NCBI GenBank assembly: GCA_037954665.1
Contig: JBBMOL010000009.1
Span: 1,612,001-1,676,000 of the forward strand
Origin: Laguncularia racemosa
Taxonomy: Eukaryota > Streptophyta > Magnoliopsida > Myrtales > Combretaceae
Length of the DNA: 64,000 bases
Direction: 5' to 3'
The notes beneath the pieces were generated by a model. That model saw only the letters and a program-made list of their open reading frames with translations. It was not told the DNA's origin and searched no databases. Of the stretch, positions 10,744 through 22,161 are shown in pieces (position 1 is the stretch's first letter; every line of letters begins with the position of its first letter). Made by a program: the position numbers and the translations under genes.

Positions 10744-13700
10744 ATCTCCTACCATCAAACATCATGGACATTTCGCGCAGGCAGAAAATAAAAACGCTAA
10801 TATCGTTACCGACGCTGCTGGGTTAGTTGTTGGAGGCGATATTCGTGACCACAAAATAATATAAGAAAATTGGCAAAAACATGAACAAAGAGGAATTTCA
10901 ATCGACGAGCCGGTGGAGACAGTAAATCTAGGAAGCATGGAAAAACCTAAAAACCTCAAAATCGGGACCAGTTTAAGTGCCGAGCAAAAGAGTGAGATGA
11001 CCGAGCTATTGACTGAATATGCAGATGTGTTCGCCTGGTCATATGGTGACATGCCAGGACTAGACCAATCAATAGTGGTTCATAGGCTTCCTACAAGGGA
11101 AGATGTCAAACCTAAAAAACAGAAATTGAAAAGATTTAAGCCTGACATCTTACTAAAGATCAAAGAAGAAGTCAAGAAACTGCTAGAAGTAGGGTTCATC
11201 GAAGTGTCCGATTACCCAGAATGGGTAGCGAATATAGTTCCCGTTGTGAAAAAGAATGGAAAAGTACGCGTATGCGTAGACTTCCGGGACTTAAACCAAG
11301 CCACGCCAAAGGATAACTTCCCCCTACCTCACATTGATGTTCTAGTGGACAACACTGCAAGAAACCATCTTTTCTCATTTATGGACGGTTTCTCAGGATA
11401 TAATCAGAAAAAAATGGCTGAAGAAGATAAAACCAAAACGAATTTCATCACAACATGGGAAACTTTCTATTACAAAGTCATGCCCTTCGGTTTGAAAAAC
11501 GCCGGGGCAACATATTAGAGAGCCATGGTCGCGATACTTCATGACATGATGCATCGAGAAGTTGAAGTATACGTCGACGACATGATAGCCAAGTCTAAAG
11601 AAGAAGAAAGTCATACAGATATCCTGAGAAAATTGTTTAAACAATTGAGAAAATTCCAGCTCAAGTTAAATCCGGAGAAGTGCACTTTCGGGGTCACAAT
11701 GGGCAAGTTGCTAGGGTTTGTTGTAAGTCGGGAAGGCATCAAAATCGACCTTGACAAAGTAAAGTCTATATTAGAGCTACCTTGCCCATGCACTGTCAAA
11801 GAAGTAAGAGGTTTGCTGGGAAGGTTAAATTACATAGCTCGTTTTATCTCACAGCTCACAGATAAGTGCCGGCCACTATTTCGTCTGTTGAAAAAGAATG
11901 CCGCAGTAGAATGGGACGACGAATGCGAAGAAGCATTTAGGACGATCAAAGACTATCTCATAAAACCTCCAGTCTTGATAGTCCCGAAGCAAGGAAAGCC
12001 CTTATTCTTATACCTCCCGATACTCCCTGAATCCATGGGATGCGTGTTGGGGCAAAAAGATGAAGAGTGAAGAGAGCGTTCCATATATTACTTAAGCAAG
12101 AAATTCACAAACAGGGAACAAAGGTATTCAGAAGTAGAGAGGACTTGCTGTGCTCTAATTTGGGTTATGCACCGATTGAGGCAGTATACCCTTTACTATC
12201 ATATTGAGCTGCTGACAAGACATGATCCCCTGAAATACTTGGTGGAGAAACCCGTTTTGATAGGGAGAATCTCTAAATGGCAAATGCTCTTATAAGAGTT
12301 TGATATCACATATATAAATCAAAACTTGATGAAAGGGCAATCTTTAGCCGACCAATTAGCAGAGCACCCTGTCGAGGGGAATTCCCAAGAGCCACAAGTT
12401 CAATTCCCTGATGAAAATATATTAACAGTGGAAGGTACACTAGTAGAAGACCGTGGGATAGAGCAGAAACCTAAGTGGAAAATGTTCTTCGATGGAGCTG
12501 CCAATGTATTCGGTTGTGGGATCGGGGCAGTGTTGATATCCCCAGACGGAACACAATTCCCTGCAACAATAAGACTCACATTTCCATATACCAATAATAT
12601 CACGGAATATGAGGCATGCATCATCGGCCTCAAAATGGCTTGCCACATGGAAATCCGTGAATTAGAAGTATACGGAGATTCATCACTTATCATACTATAG
12701 ACAAGAGGGGAATACAAGACTAAAGACCTCAAACTGGTACCATACCATCAAAATTTGACAGAGCTAATAGAAGAATTTAAGGCAATCACTTTCACATACG
12801 TCCCAAGAACTCAGAATCAGTTTGCAGATGCACTTGCCACACTAGCATCTATGATCCAGATAATAGGGGGAGCCAAAGTTCAATCGATGAAAATAGACAT
12901 CGAAAATCGGCCCGCCGACTATTTAGCAATTGAAAAAGCACAAGATGACAAGCCCTAGTATCACGACATCAAAACTTTTCTCCAAGAAAGCAAATACCCC
13001 GAAATGGCTAGCAAGAATGACCAGAGAACACTCAGAAGGTTAGCAAGTCATTTCTTATTAAGTGGGTCTATACTTTACAAACGATCGTCTGATACCACCT
13101 TGCTAAGATATGTGGATAAAAATGAAGCATGCGAATTGATGAAAGAAGTACATGAAGGGGTATGTGGACCTCATATGAACGGCTACATGTTGGCCCGAAA
13201 AATCATGAGGTTAGGATACTATTGGCTAACCATGGAATCAGATTGCATAAAATATGTCAAGCACTGTCATTTGTGTCAGGTGTACGCAAACCGGATAAAT
13301 GCTCCACCCAACAAGCTACACTTGTTGTTAGCACCATGGCCATTCTCCATGTGGGGGATCGACATAATCGGCCCAATCACTCCGATAGCATCTAATGGCC
13401 ACAGATTTATATTGGTAGCAATTGATTACTTCACCAAGTGGGTAGAAGCTTCATCATATGCCAATGTCACAAAAGGGGTAATAGTCCGTTTCTTGAAAAG
13501 GGACATAATAGCTCGATATGGAGTTCCTGAGTCCATCATCATCGACAACGGTACCAATCTTAATAACAAGTCGATGACAGGTTTATGTCAATAATTCCAC
13601 ATAAACCATAGAAATTCAACTCCCTACCGACCTCAGATGAACGGGGTAGTAGAAGCAGCTAACAAGAATATAAAAAAGATCATCGAAAAAATGACAACAA

Positions 13701-14203
13701 CTTACAAAGATTGGCACGAGATGTTGCCGTTTGCTCTCATGGCTTATAGGACTTCAATAAGAACATCTACTGGAGCTACCACATATTCATTGGTATATGG
13801 TACCGAAGCGGTGCTACCAGTCGAGGTCGAAATACTATCATTCAGAATTCTGTCAGAAACTCAGTTAACTGAATCAGACTGGGTAAAGAAGAGGCTTGAT
13901 CAGCTGAATCTGATTGATGAAAAAAGACTCACTGCACTATGTCATGGCTAGTGTTACCAACAAAGGATGGCCTGAGCATTTAATAAGAAGATGAGGCATC
14001 GGTACTTCAAAGAAGGAGATCTGGTGCTAAAGAAAGTTCTCTCGAATGCCCAAGACTCCAGAGGAAAATTTACCCTAAATTATGAGAGTCCGTATGTGAT
14101 AAAAAAGGTGTTGTCAGGAGGAGCTCTCATATTAACTCAAATGGATGGTCCGAAATTAAGAGACCCCACCAATGCAGATGCTGTTAAGATGTACTATCCT
14201 TAG
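10744..14203 (+). pseudogene. Ogre-1 pol: RT, RNase H, additional RNase H, integrase
   Basis: One continuous frame from the splice acceptor to TAG 14201. Order: pro-RT linker; RT with VCVDFRDLNQATPKDNFPLP, MPFGLKNAGATY and YVDD at 11570-11581; RNase H (about 11950-12320, YYLSKKF, TRHDPLKYL); an additional archaeal-type RNase H (12470-12700, MFFDGAANVFGCGIG), typical of the Tat lineage; then integrase. The integrase has the zinc-binding part ending CHLCQ and catalytic Asp in GIDIIGP, Asp in IIDNGTN and Glu in NGVVEAAN, all retained. Premature stops: TAA 10862, TAG 11516, TGA 12068, TAA 12293, TAG 12698, TAG 12956, TAA 13592, TAG 13949 and TGA 13973. No frameshift is needed. Confidence 0.92.
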
Positions 14204-14699
14204 GCAAGGGGATTGAAATTTTGCCAATGTTTATGAAAGCCAATATTCAATACAAGTTTCGTTGAGTCCAGTTTTTATTTTTTACAAGCAAAGTTAATGT
14301 CTCTGAATGGTCGATAATTCCAACCAATTCTCATTACAACAAACATTCCTAAACACATAACCCATCACTTCACTAATGAATGATAAACATTGAAATTATA
14401 ATGAATCTCAATAAATTTTGTAATACAATTCTATTTACTTTTGAGCATTAAAACCTGGTGCATTAGTAGGATAACACTATCGTCAAAAAGAGCCATGCGC
14501 ACAAGAAAGAAAGCACATCCAAATCTTCAGCCCTGTGTCAAAGTAAGAATAAGCGAAGCAGAAGCAAACCAGCACGAAGGTTCGGTTGTTTGGTTGCTAT
14601 CCACGATAAATTGGCGAACATGTTAAAATAAATAACTATCATCCGCATATCATGAAAACATCAAATCATTTAGCTCAGTTAGTAAAAGTATGTTCAAAA
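14204..14699 (+). other. Ogre-1 3' non-coding region, unique part
   Basis: Follows the pol stop. No coding evidence; the short open frame at 14441-14626 matches nothing I recognise. It leads into the tandem repeats at 14700. Confidence 0.5.
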
Positions 14700-15180
14700 G
14701 CATAAGGTTAGTCAACCCACATTAGGGCACTCGCCTAAACATCCTCTCTTAAGGTCAGCCCATAGGGTTACCTTTCGAGACACTTTATCATAGGTTAGTT
14801 AGCCCATAGAGGGGCACTTTCCTAAACTTCATCTCTCAGGGTTAGCCCATAGGGGTATCCTTTTGAGACATATTGTTATGGGTTAGTTAGCCCACATTGG
14901 GGCACTCGCCTAAGCATCCTCTATTAGGTTTAGCCCACAAGGGCACCTTTTTGAGACGTTTCTCTATGCCATAGGGCACTTTCCTAAATATCTCGTATCA
15001 CGGTCAGCCTGTAAGGGCACCTTTCGAGACATTTCTCCCCCAGGGTCGTGAGTCTAAGAAGACACTTCCCGCTATAGGTTAGTCAACCCACAATGGGGCA
15101 CTTTCCCAAACATACCTTGCCCATAGGGGCACATTTTGAAGCATGTCCTCTCGTTGTAGTTTAGTTAGCCAGCGAAGGGG
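14700..15180 (+). repeat. Ogre-1 3' minisatellite, GCCC/GGGC type
   Basis: Degenerate units built around AGCCCATAGGGGCACTTTCC. They alternate between a form continuing CTTTCCTAAACATC and one continuing CCTTTCGAGACATT, so the higher-order period is about 80-90 bp. Nearly every unit keeps GCCC, about four bases, then GGGC, a potential 4-bp hairpin. Tandem repeats in the 3' UTR are known for Ogre/Tat elements and have been proposed as a source of satellite DNA. Confidence 0.8.
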
Positions 15181-15186
15181 CACTTT

Positions 15187-15620
15187 CCTATACACCTTTC
15201 TTTGAAGTTAGCTCATAAGAGCACTTTTCAAATCTATTGATTAGTTAGCTCATAGGAGAATTTTTCAAATCTATCGATCAGTTAGCTCAGAGGAGCACTT
15301 TTCGAATCCATCGATCAGTTAGCTTAAAGGAGCACTTTTCGAATCTATCGATCAATTAACTCAGAGGAGCACTTTTCGAATCCATCGATTAGTTAGCTCA
15401 GAGGAGCACTTTTCGACTCTATCAATTAGTCAGCTCGTAGAAGCACTTTTCAAATTGTTGATAATCGATTAGTCAACTCATAAGAGCATTCTTTGAAGGT
15501 ATTTTCCCAAACAATCGCTAGTCTAGTCAGACGCTTCTGTTGACAGGTGGCCAGCTCATAAGAGCGCTTCCTAAGACAATCTTCTCTTCAAGGTTGCTAG
15601 TCCGATAAGACGCTTCTTGT
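15187..15620 (+). repeat. Ogre-1 3' minisatellite, GCTC/GAGC type
   Basis: About nine units of 37-45 bp with core TTAGTTAGCTCAGAGGAGCACTT and a tail TTCGAATCCATCGATCAG in the best-preserved part (15280-15420). Units keep GCTC-N4-GAGC. The array directly follows the GCCC/GGGC array and is evidently related to it, with both halves of the dyad changed together. Confidence 0.82.
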
Positions 15621-15889
15621 CATCAGCTATTCCACTTACAATAATATACCCTTGAACAATTCTTGATATTGTTCCTATCGCCAATTAGTCAGCCCATAAA
15701 GCACTTTTTGGGAGGATACATTACTCTAGATTGTTAGGACCATTTCCTAAGCAATACCAACCATCACAAAATATTTGTGGGATTATTAGCTTATGGAGCA
15801 TTTTCCTACTAGAGAATCAATTCCAGATAACCAGCCAAACCAAAGCGTTATCCATTCAATCAAGAGGCCAAAAATGGCGTCTTTCTTGT

Positions 15890-15933
15890 CTTTGTAGTTA
15901 AGTTTTTCAAACTTTACTACAAAGATGGGCAAC
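15890..15933 (+). promoter_or_regulatory. terminal hairpin and polypurine tract of Ogre-1
   Basis: 15890-15924 is an inverted repeat: CTTTGTAGT, one mismatch, AAGTT, loop TTTCA, AACTT, one mismatch, ACTACAAAG. It overlaps the start of the purine tract AAAGATGGGCAAC, which abuts the 3' LTR at 15934. The tract should prime plus-strand DNA synthesis. The same hairpin precedes the tract at 20116-20161 and, on the minus strand, at 40039-40084. Confidence 0.75.
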
Positions 15934-17999
15934 TGTAAATACCCCATTTTTGCCCTAATGATCAATAATAATAAAAAATAATTAATTTCCAATTTTTTTC
16001 TAATTTTTTCCTCTAATTTAGCAACAATAGGAAAAATGTTAAAAAAATAAAAATAAATAGGAAAATACATCAATTTTGGAAAATAATTGCAGAAATGGCA
16101 ATAAAAAGGATTAAATAATTTTTACAAATTTTTGAAAATAAAAAAAATACAAAAAAATAAAAAAATCGCATTGCATATATGCAAATTGTGAAAATAATAA
16201 AATCGCGAAAGTAGGCTAGCTCAGCTGGTCCGGACCAGGGTCAGGCATGTGCGGGAGTGGGCTCGGTCAGGGGTTCGAAACGCGGGAGAAGCAGAATCCG
16301 CGTTTTGCGAAATTTTTCTCTGCTTGGGATATGTGTCAGCATCCGATTGGCAGGGGCGAACATACGCGCCGGGCCCGTGATCGTCTTGAACCTCTGTCCG
16401 AGATCGCCGGCAAGGAGAAAAATCCGAATTTCGACCGTTTTGATTTGATTTTTTGCACAAATCCAACAGATCTTCAACAAAAATAAGATAAACATCATCC
16501 AATAGGAATCAAATCGCAACAAATCGATTAGATTTGCACAAATTGGAGATGGGTTTTTAACCGCAAATCCAATTTGCTTCAATCGGTGGAAATCCGAGCT
16601 TATCCAGCTCAATTTCTTACGCCTATAAATAGAGGATGAAGTGGAGAGGCAGAAGCACGGATCAAAAGTGAGAAAAAGAGAGAATCGAAGTCTCGCCGGA
16701 GTTCTTCAAACCACAACCACCGAGCAAGTGTCGAGCAACCACTAGGAGGCGTTTCTAAAGCAAACCACCGCCACAATTGAGTTCCTCACCCCTGAAAACC
16801 TATGAATCGACACCTCAATCGCTTCAAAAGGCCACCGGAATGCCATCAATGAGCGTCCCCAGCCGCCGTGTTCGATCGACCCGACTCGACTCGACCCGCG
16901 CACCGAACTGGATCCAGGTAAGTCGGATTTTCTGATTTTTTTGTATTTATTTATTTTATTTATTTCGAATTTATTTATTTACTTATTTGTTATTTATAAT
17001 TCGAAAAAATAGAAAAATGTTAGAAATTAGATTATTTTTTTTAGGATTTGATTTAGTATGAATGATAAAAATAAGAATAATAATTATAATAATAAATAAT
17101 AAAAATGTGAAAATTTATAAAGAAAATAATAAAAATATTAAAAAATAATAATAATTTAGATTTTAAAATAGGATAGATAGAAAAATCTAGGAGAAAATTT
17201 TTCAATAAAAATTATAAAAATTATGAAAAGTTAATAAAAATTAATAAAATTATAAAAATAATAAAAAAATTAAAAAACAAATTAATAAAAAATTCAATAA
17301 AAATTTATAATAGTAAAAGTGAGTTGAAAAATAGAAAAATGGAATTTTTATCACTTAGAAAAATCATTTTCTTAAATAAATCAAAAATTGGTTTTTTCCT
17401 TAAAATATTATTTTCAAAAATCAAATTATCAAGTTAGGGCTTAGATTTTTTTAAAAAAAAATCATAAAATGGTAAAAACATAAATCAAAAGAAATTTTAT
17501 AATTAAAATTCACAAACACACTAAAGTTTTTTTCAGGAAAAGCGAACTACAGCAAGTTTAATCCTGAATAGCAGGTACGTAAGCACCCATTTAGGGTAAC
17601 CCTAAAAAGGAATAAAAATCATTTTCTCATAATAGGTTATTCAAGAATAAAATAAAAAGACAACAAACAATGAAATAAAAGACATTTCTAGATAAGGTAG
17701 ATTTTAGGAGATTAGGTGGTAACCTTAGGGTTTTAATAGGTTAGCCTCCGAACTTAGAAACTCTGGTTTTTCCCTTTCCTCTTTTCACAAAAAACGAGAA
17801 GAGGAAATCACGCTGACTAGTGGTCCAAATTAGGATTGATCTGCTCAATTAATCCTAATTCAATCTTTCCCAACAACAGTTGGGTGGCGACTCCAAAACA
17901 AAACGAAATTCCTAACACAAGTCGAGGATCTACATTAGATGAGCATAGGGTCTAATATAGATCGGATTAGGAATGGAAAATAAAAAATTAGACTCGACA
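15934..17999 (+). repeat. 3' LTR of Ogre-1
   Basis: 2066 bp, direct repeat of 3252-5341, starting TGTAAATACCCC and ending GACTCGACA. It is followed by the TSD CATCA at 18000-18004. Its TATA box is at 16624-16631. Confidence 0.93.
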
Positions 18000-18004
18000 C
18001 ATCA

Positions 18005-19189
18005 ATCAAGAGAAAATGATAAAACTAGCTTGTGCTTGCCCTAATCACGTCAATTTAGGAGTAATCATTTTCATAGATATTTTATTTCCTTTAAAATGAA
18101 AGAGAGTCTCCATGTGAGAAGTCATATGCACCTCATGCACTTCTCACATACATCATACACTTTGAGTTGAAATTTGAAAGGGAGAAATTATCTCATTTCC
18201 TAGAGCTCTATGAAAAAAATGTGAGAAAAAAATGTGTGGAAAAGCAAAAAAAAAAAAGGTTAAAGAGAGAGAGGTTGGAAAAAAAAAAAGCTGAAAAAAG
18301 AAAAAAAAAAGAAAAGAGATAGAAAAATGCAAGCCAAATTGCTAGTAGAATTAATCATAACACAAGATTTATGTTATTGAGTCCACCTATAATATCTACA
18401 CTCAAGAGACTCTCCTAATTGAATAAAATAATTTATCTTAAGTAATGAATACTTCTAAAACAAGGGTAAGCCCATTTTAGTTTTATTCTTAAGGTTCTTG
18501 ACTTGTAAACCCATGATAAATTAGACATTAATTCTTTTAAAACTGGCCTATGCATTATATCCCATTTGTTAAGCCATTAACCAAAAGCCTCATATTACAA
18601 TCCCTAGAAAAACCTAGCCAATTGATCAAGATATATCACTTACAAGATGGACAATAATTTTTGGAATTAAAGTTAAGTGTAAAAATAGGCCTAAAAGAGA
18701 GTGCGAAGAAGTCCCATTTGAATGAATAATTTAAAAAATGAGATACTTGTTCTCTTAGTAGGAAATATTTGAAGTTGTGGATATGGAAGAATGCTTCAAT
18801 GCTTCCAAAGGCATGAAAGATCGAATGTCCCCAAGTTTGAAATCAAAGCCCTAAACATTAGGCATATAAGGCCGTGAATTTAGACTAGTTTTAGAACCAT
18901 GATCTAAGTTTAGAAACAACGAGTGATTATTGGGTAATGGGGCAAATTTGCTACTTATCTGCAAGCTTTAAAGCCTATGAGACTCTTTTAATCATTAGTA
19001 ATTCAATGTTTTACCCAAAAGAATGTATTTTTAATGAATATCTTAATTTTCGAAAGAAAAGTTCAAAATTGATAACTTCCTTGAGAATTTTAGCTCTAGC
19101 GCTACTTGGGAATATCGATTTGTCTAGTTCTCTAGATTTGTTTAAAATTGAATTGCCTTCTCATAAGAGAGCCATCTATTTTACTTAAA
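18005..19189. other. AT-rich non-coding sequence right of Ogre-1
   Basis: No protein-like sequence is recognised. A purine-rich A/G stretch is at 18240-18330. The 83-codon open frame at 18937-19188 lies in AT-rich sequence and has no familiar motif. This stretch leads into the repeats at 19190 and is probably the 3' region of the same relic. Confidence 0.4.
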
Positions 19190-19640
19190 GATTTTAGATC
19201 GCTTGCTCGACTGAGCGCTTTCTTGTCATTCATTGGATCATTTGCTCACTAGAGCATTATCCCATTATTATTTAGTCTTTGGATCACCTACTCATAAGAG
19301 CACTATCCTTAGTTAGATCGTTTGCTCATAAGAGTACTATCATATCCTTAATTAGATTGTTTGCTCATAAAGAGCACTATCCTAACTTATTTAGTCTTTA
19401 TATTGCAATTCTGTCTTTAGCTAGATGCTTGCTCATTTGAGCGCTATCTTGTATTGTTGTGCTCCCAAGATGGTTTACTCATAAAGAGCACTATGCTATT
19501 CTTTATCAGATCATTTGCTCATAAAGAGTGCTATCATATTCTTTAGTAGATCACTTGCTTGTAAAGAGTGCTATCCTATTTCGTTTCGATTGGTCATATG
19601 CTTATTAAAGTGCTATCCGGTTTTGTTTTTCAATGATCAT
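19190..19640 (+). repeat. relic 3' minisatellite, GCTC/GAGC type
   Basis: About ten degenerate units with core TTGCTCATAAAGAGCACTATCC, spaced 35-60 bp. The GCTC...GAGC dyad is kept while the bases between change (ATAA, ATAAA, ACTA, ATTT). The core resembles the Ogre-1 array at 15187-15620, suggesting a common source. Confidence 0.75.
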
Positions 19641-19669
19641 CTTTAGTATGATTCATATTAATTTAGTTT

Positions 19670-20070
19670 CTCTTAGGGGTTTACCTTGTAAAATGCATCC
19701 TTATAAGATGGTGATTTGAAATAAAAAAATATAAATTTAGGAGTTTGCCTTATAAAATCCAACCTTATAAGATGGTAACTTGAAAATTTAAAAATATAAA
19801 TTTAAAGGAGTTTGCCTTACAAAAAACCATCCTTATAAGATGGTGACTTGAAATTAAAAAATATAAATTTAGATATTTATCTTCTAAATACATCCTTATA
19901 AAATGATGACTTGGAATTGGAAAATCTAAATTTAGGAGTTTGTCTTATAAAAATCTATCTATATAAGATGGTGACTTAGATATTAAAGTTGGTAAGAATT
20001 TTTAGACAATCAATCATTGTAAGACATTGCTTTGGATATTAAGTTTGATAAAATCCATCCTTAAAAGTTG
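19670..20070 (+). repeat. relic 3' minisatellite, CCATC/GATGG type
   Basis: Five to six units of about 60-65 bp reading AGGAGTTTGCCTTATAAAA, then CCATCCTTATAAGATGG, then GACTTGAAAT and an AT-rich tail. CCATC-CTTATAA-GATGG is a dyad in most copies. It directly precedes the hairpin and purine tract at 20116. Confidence 0.78.
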
Positions 20071-20115
20071 GTGACAAGTTTAAGAGTTTTTAGACAAAAA
20101 TGATGTCTCTTTTAT

Positions 20116-20161
20116 CTTTGTAGTAAAGTTTTCCTCAAACTTCATTACAAAGAGGGGTAGT
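20116..20161 (+). promoter_or_regulatory. terminal hairpin and polypurine tract of a relic Tat/Ogre element
   Basis: 20116-20152 repeats the Ogre-1 hairpin layout: CTTTGTAGT, mismatch, AAGTT, 7-base loop, AACTT, mismatch, ATTACAAAG. The purine tract AGAGGGGTAGT follows, then TATAGATAGCC at 20162, which resembles an LTR start (compare TATAGATACCCC in Ogre-2). This marks the 3' end of a third Tat-type element, whose coding part is not in the window. Confidence 0.65.
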
Positions 20162-20242
20162 TATAGATAGCCAGGTTTCAAATTTAAAAGAGAGAGAGAG
20201 AGAGATAAAAACACATAAAAATGGAATAATGTTAAAAATATA

Positions 20243-20289
<47 letters not shown>

Positions 20290-22161
20290 TTTGGGGCTAA
20301 AAATAGAATTTGGAATATTAGTTAAGTTTAGGTTCAATCTGCTAAAATAAAATTGAGCCCACACATTTGTTTAGAATATTTGAAAAGATTTTAGTTTACG
20401 GTCTTACCTAGTCTCACCAAAATTCAAGTTAATGCTTCTCTCTCTATATGCAACAAGTGGTCTCTTATAAGCATGGTTATTAAAATTGCGAGTTAATTTT
20501 ACGATTTTATGACTTTGCAATTTTATGAAACTTTTATTAGTTAAAACAAATGTATGTTTAAGTATAAACTTTTAGTAGAATTATGAGTTTAGGTGCATGA
20601 TTCTACTAGTTTTATACAATTCTATACATTCTAATTCTAGATAGAATCATGGGTTTGACAACATTTCTTATAAGAGCGATTTACATGTGAGTTATGGTCT
20701 AAATTATAGAATTTCTTAATAGTCTTAGGTTTCCTCTATTAGAGAGATAACACCTATATCTATTAGGTTTCATATCTATCTATTTAAGTTTCAAGTTTAT
20801 CTATAAAGTTTTATGTTTGTAGCTTCTCATTATAGTTTTATTAATTGAGGAATGCTGTACATATAAAGTAAAATGTTTCAATATAAACTGATATTATTTA
20901 GTGGATGTTGTCCACATGTCACATAAGTTCTAAAAACAAATAATATATACACATTTGATGTGAACATTAGAAGTAAATACATGAAACAAATATATATAAA
21001 TATGTAATGTGAATATTACACTTATCTTCTATATGCTACTCGAACCTTATTCTTTTAGGCCTTATTCTTTTCTCTCTCTCTCTCTTTCTTCTCTTTCTTT
21101 CTTTTGGAAGGCTCCTTTAAGGTTTAATTAAAGTTTTCCTATTTTTATCATGTTTCCAACAATTCCAAGTTTCTTCAACCATAATTGTATCAATGTGCTA
21201 TGGTTTTCACAATTAAAATACACCGAGTAAGATAAATTTCTTTTCCTTCATTTTTTTTCCTTTCGAAAGTTCTAACCTCTAGCACTATCACTGCAATGGC
21301 ATGATCCTTTTCTCATCCAAACTTCGACATCTCCCTTCTCAATAGTTATCTCCCTAGCTCACATCCTCTACTTATCTCCTCCTCTAAATTTTGATTTGAC
21401 CCTTAAAACTTGAAAGCTCGATCCTCATCCTTTTTACTTCTCTTCACTCAATAATCTTTTAGGAAGTAAAAAATCAAAACTTTTTATATTGACAACTTTG
21501 CCTTCTTCTCCAATTTCATTGGCTCCATTTAATTCTTCTAACTAAGTAGTCATGAAAATCGGGGTTGCGATTGAAAAAAGAAAAAATATAGAATGTATGT
21601 TAGGAATTGTTAATAGTCATTTTATGATAGGGCCTCCAAGCCCAAACCTGGTCCAATCTTATGAGACTTCCAAATCGAAGGCTAGCCCACCTTTCACCCA
21701 TAACATAGCATAGCAAGAAAAGAATCGAGAGCTATGGTTTTATTTCACATCTTGACCAAGCCTTCACAATCAATGATTTGCTCTAATACTCTAAGAGCAC
21801 ACTAAGCTTTAAATGCACATGCAACACTGGATGCCTACAAGCTCAAAAGCATGGGGGAGGTCAATTAGCTAGCCATCCCTCATGAGACCTATATATTGAA
21901 GATCTCATATAAGATGGGGGAGAAAAAAACCGTAAGTTATACACATACCACAAACACCATTTCTAGTAGTTGGTGTGACTTATCTATGCTCTCTCCTCTC
22001 AAGCTTTTACTAACTTAAGCATTGGAGTGACAACGTTAGAGCAATCTCTGATGCCACCCTTTAGTTTACATGTGCTCATTTTTCAAGCCCACTTTCCCTT
22101 AAAAGCCCACTATAATCTACAAGGTAAACCTAATATGTGGAAGTGAAAATTATGTAACATT
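20162..22161. other. AT-rich sequence, possible LTR remnants
   Basis: It starts where an LTR should begin after the tract at 20161 and ends just before a weak primer-binding-like sequence at 22162. It may contain remains of one or two LTRs, but no matching partner copy was found. No gene is visible. Pyrimidine-rich runs lie near 21068-21106. Confidence 0.4.
20252..20286. repeat. (TG)n microsatellite
   Basis: About 17 uninterrupted TG units next to a short (AT)n run. The His/Thr-rich open frame on the other strand (20161-20364) comes from this repeat. Confidence 0.95.

Larger units (their letters stand above)
3252..17999 (+). mobile_element. Ogre-1: full-length Ty3/gypsy Ogre/Tat LTR retrotransposon, degenerate
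   Basis: An element of about 14.7 kb with two direct LTRs (3252-5341 and 15934-17999), both starting TGTAAATACC. It is flanked by the 5-bp target duplication CATCA (3247-3251 and 18000-18004). The PBS matches tRNA-Arg, which I know as a hallmark of Ogre elements. The order is LTR, PBS, ORF1, gag-pro, short intron, pol (RT, RNase H, additional RNase H, integrase), repeat-rich 3' region, polypurine tract, LTR. Every gene has premature stops, so it is not autonomous. The pol frame is unbroken by frameshifts, suggesting decay mostly by point mutation. Confidence 0.95.

Noticed and set aside
14700..15620. CRISPR-like array
   Set aside because: The units are degenerate and spacers are not unique; the position in a plant retrotransposon 3' region explains them.
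20161..20364. Minus-strand frame with a (TH)n run
   Set aside because: Produced by the (TG)n microsatellite.
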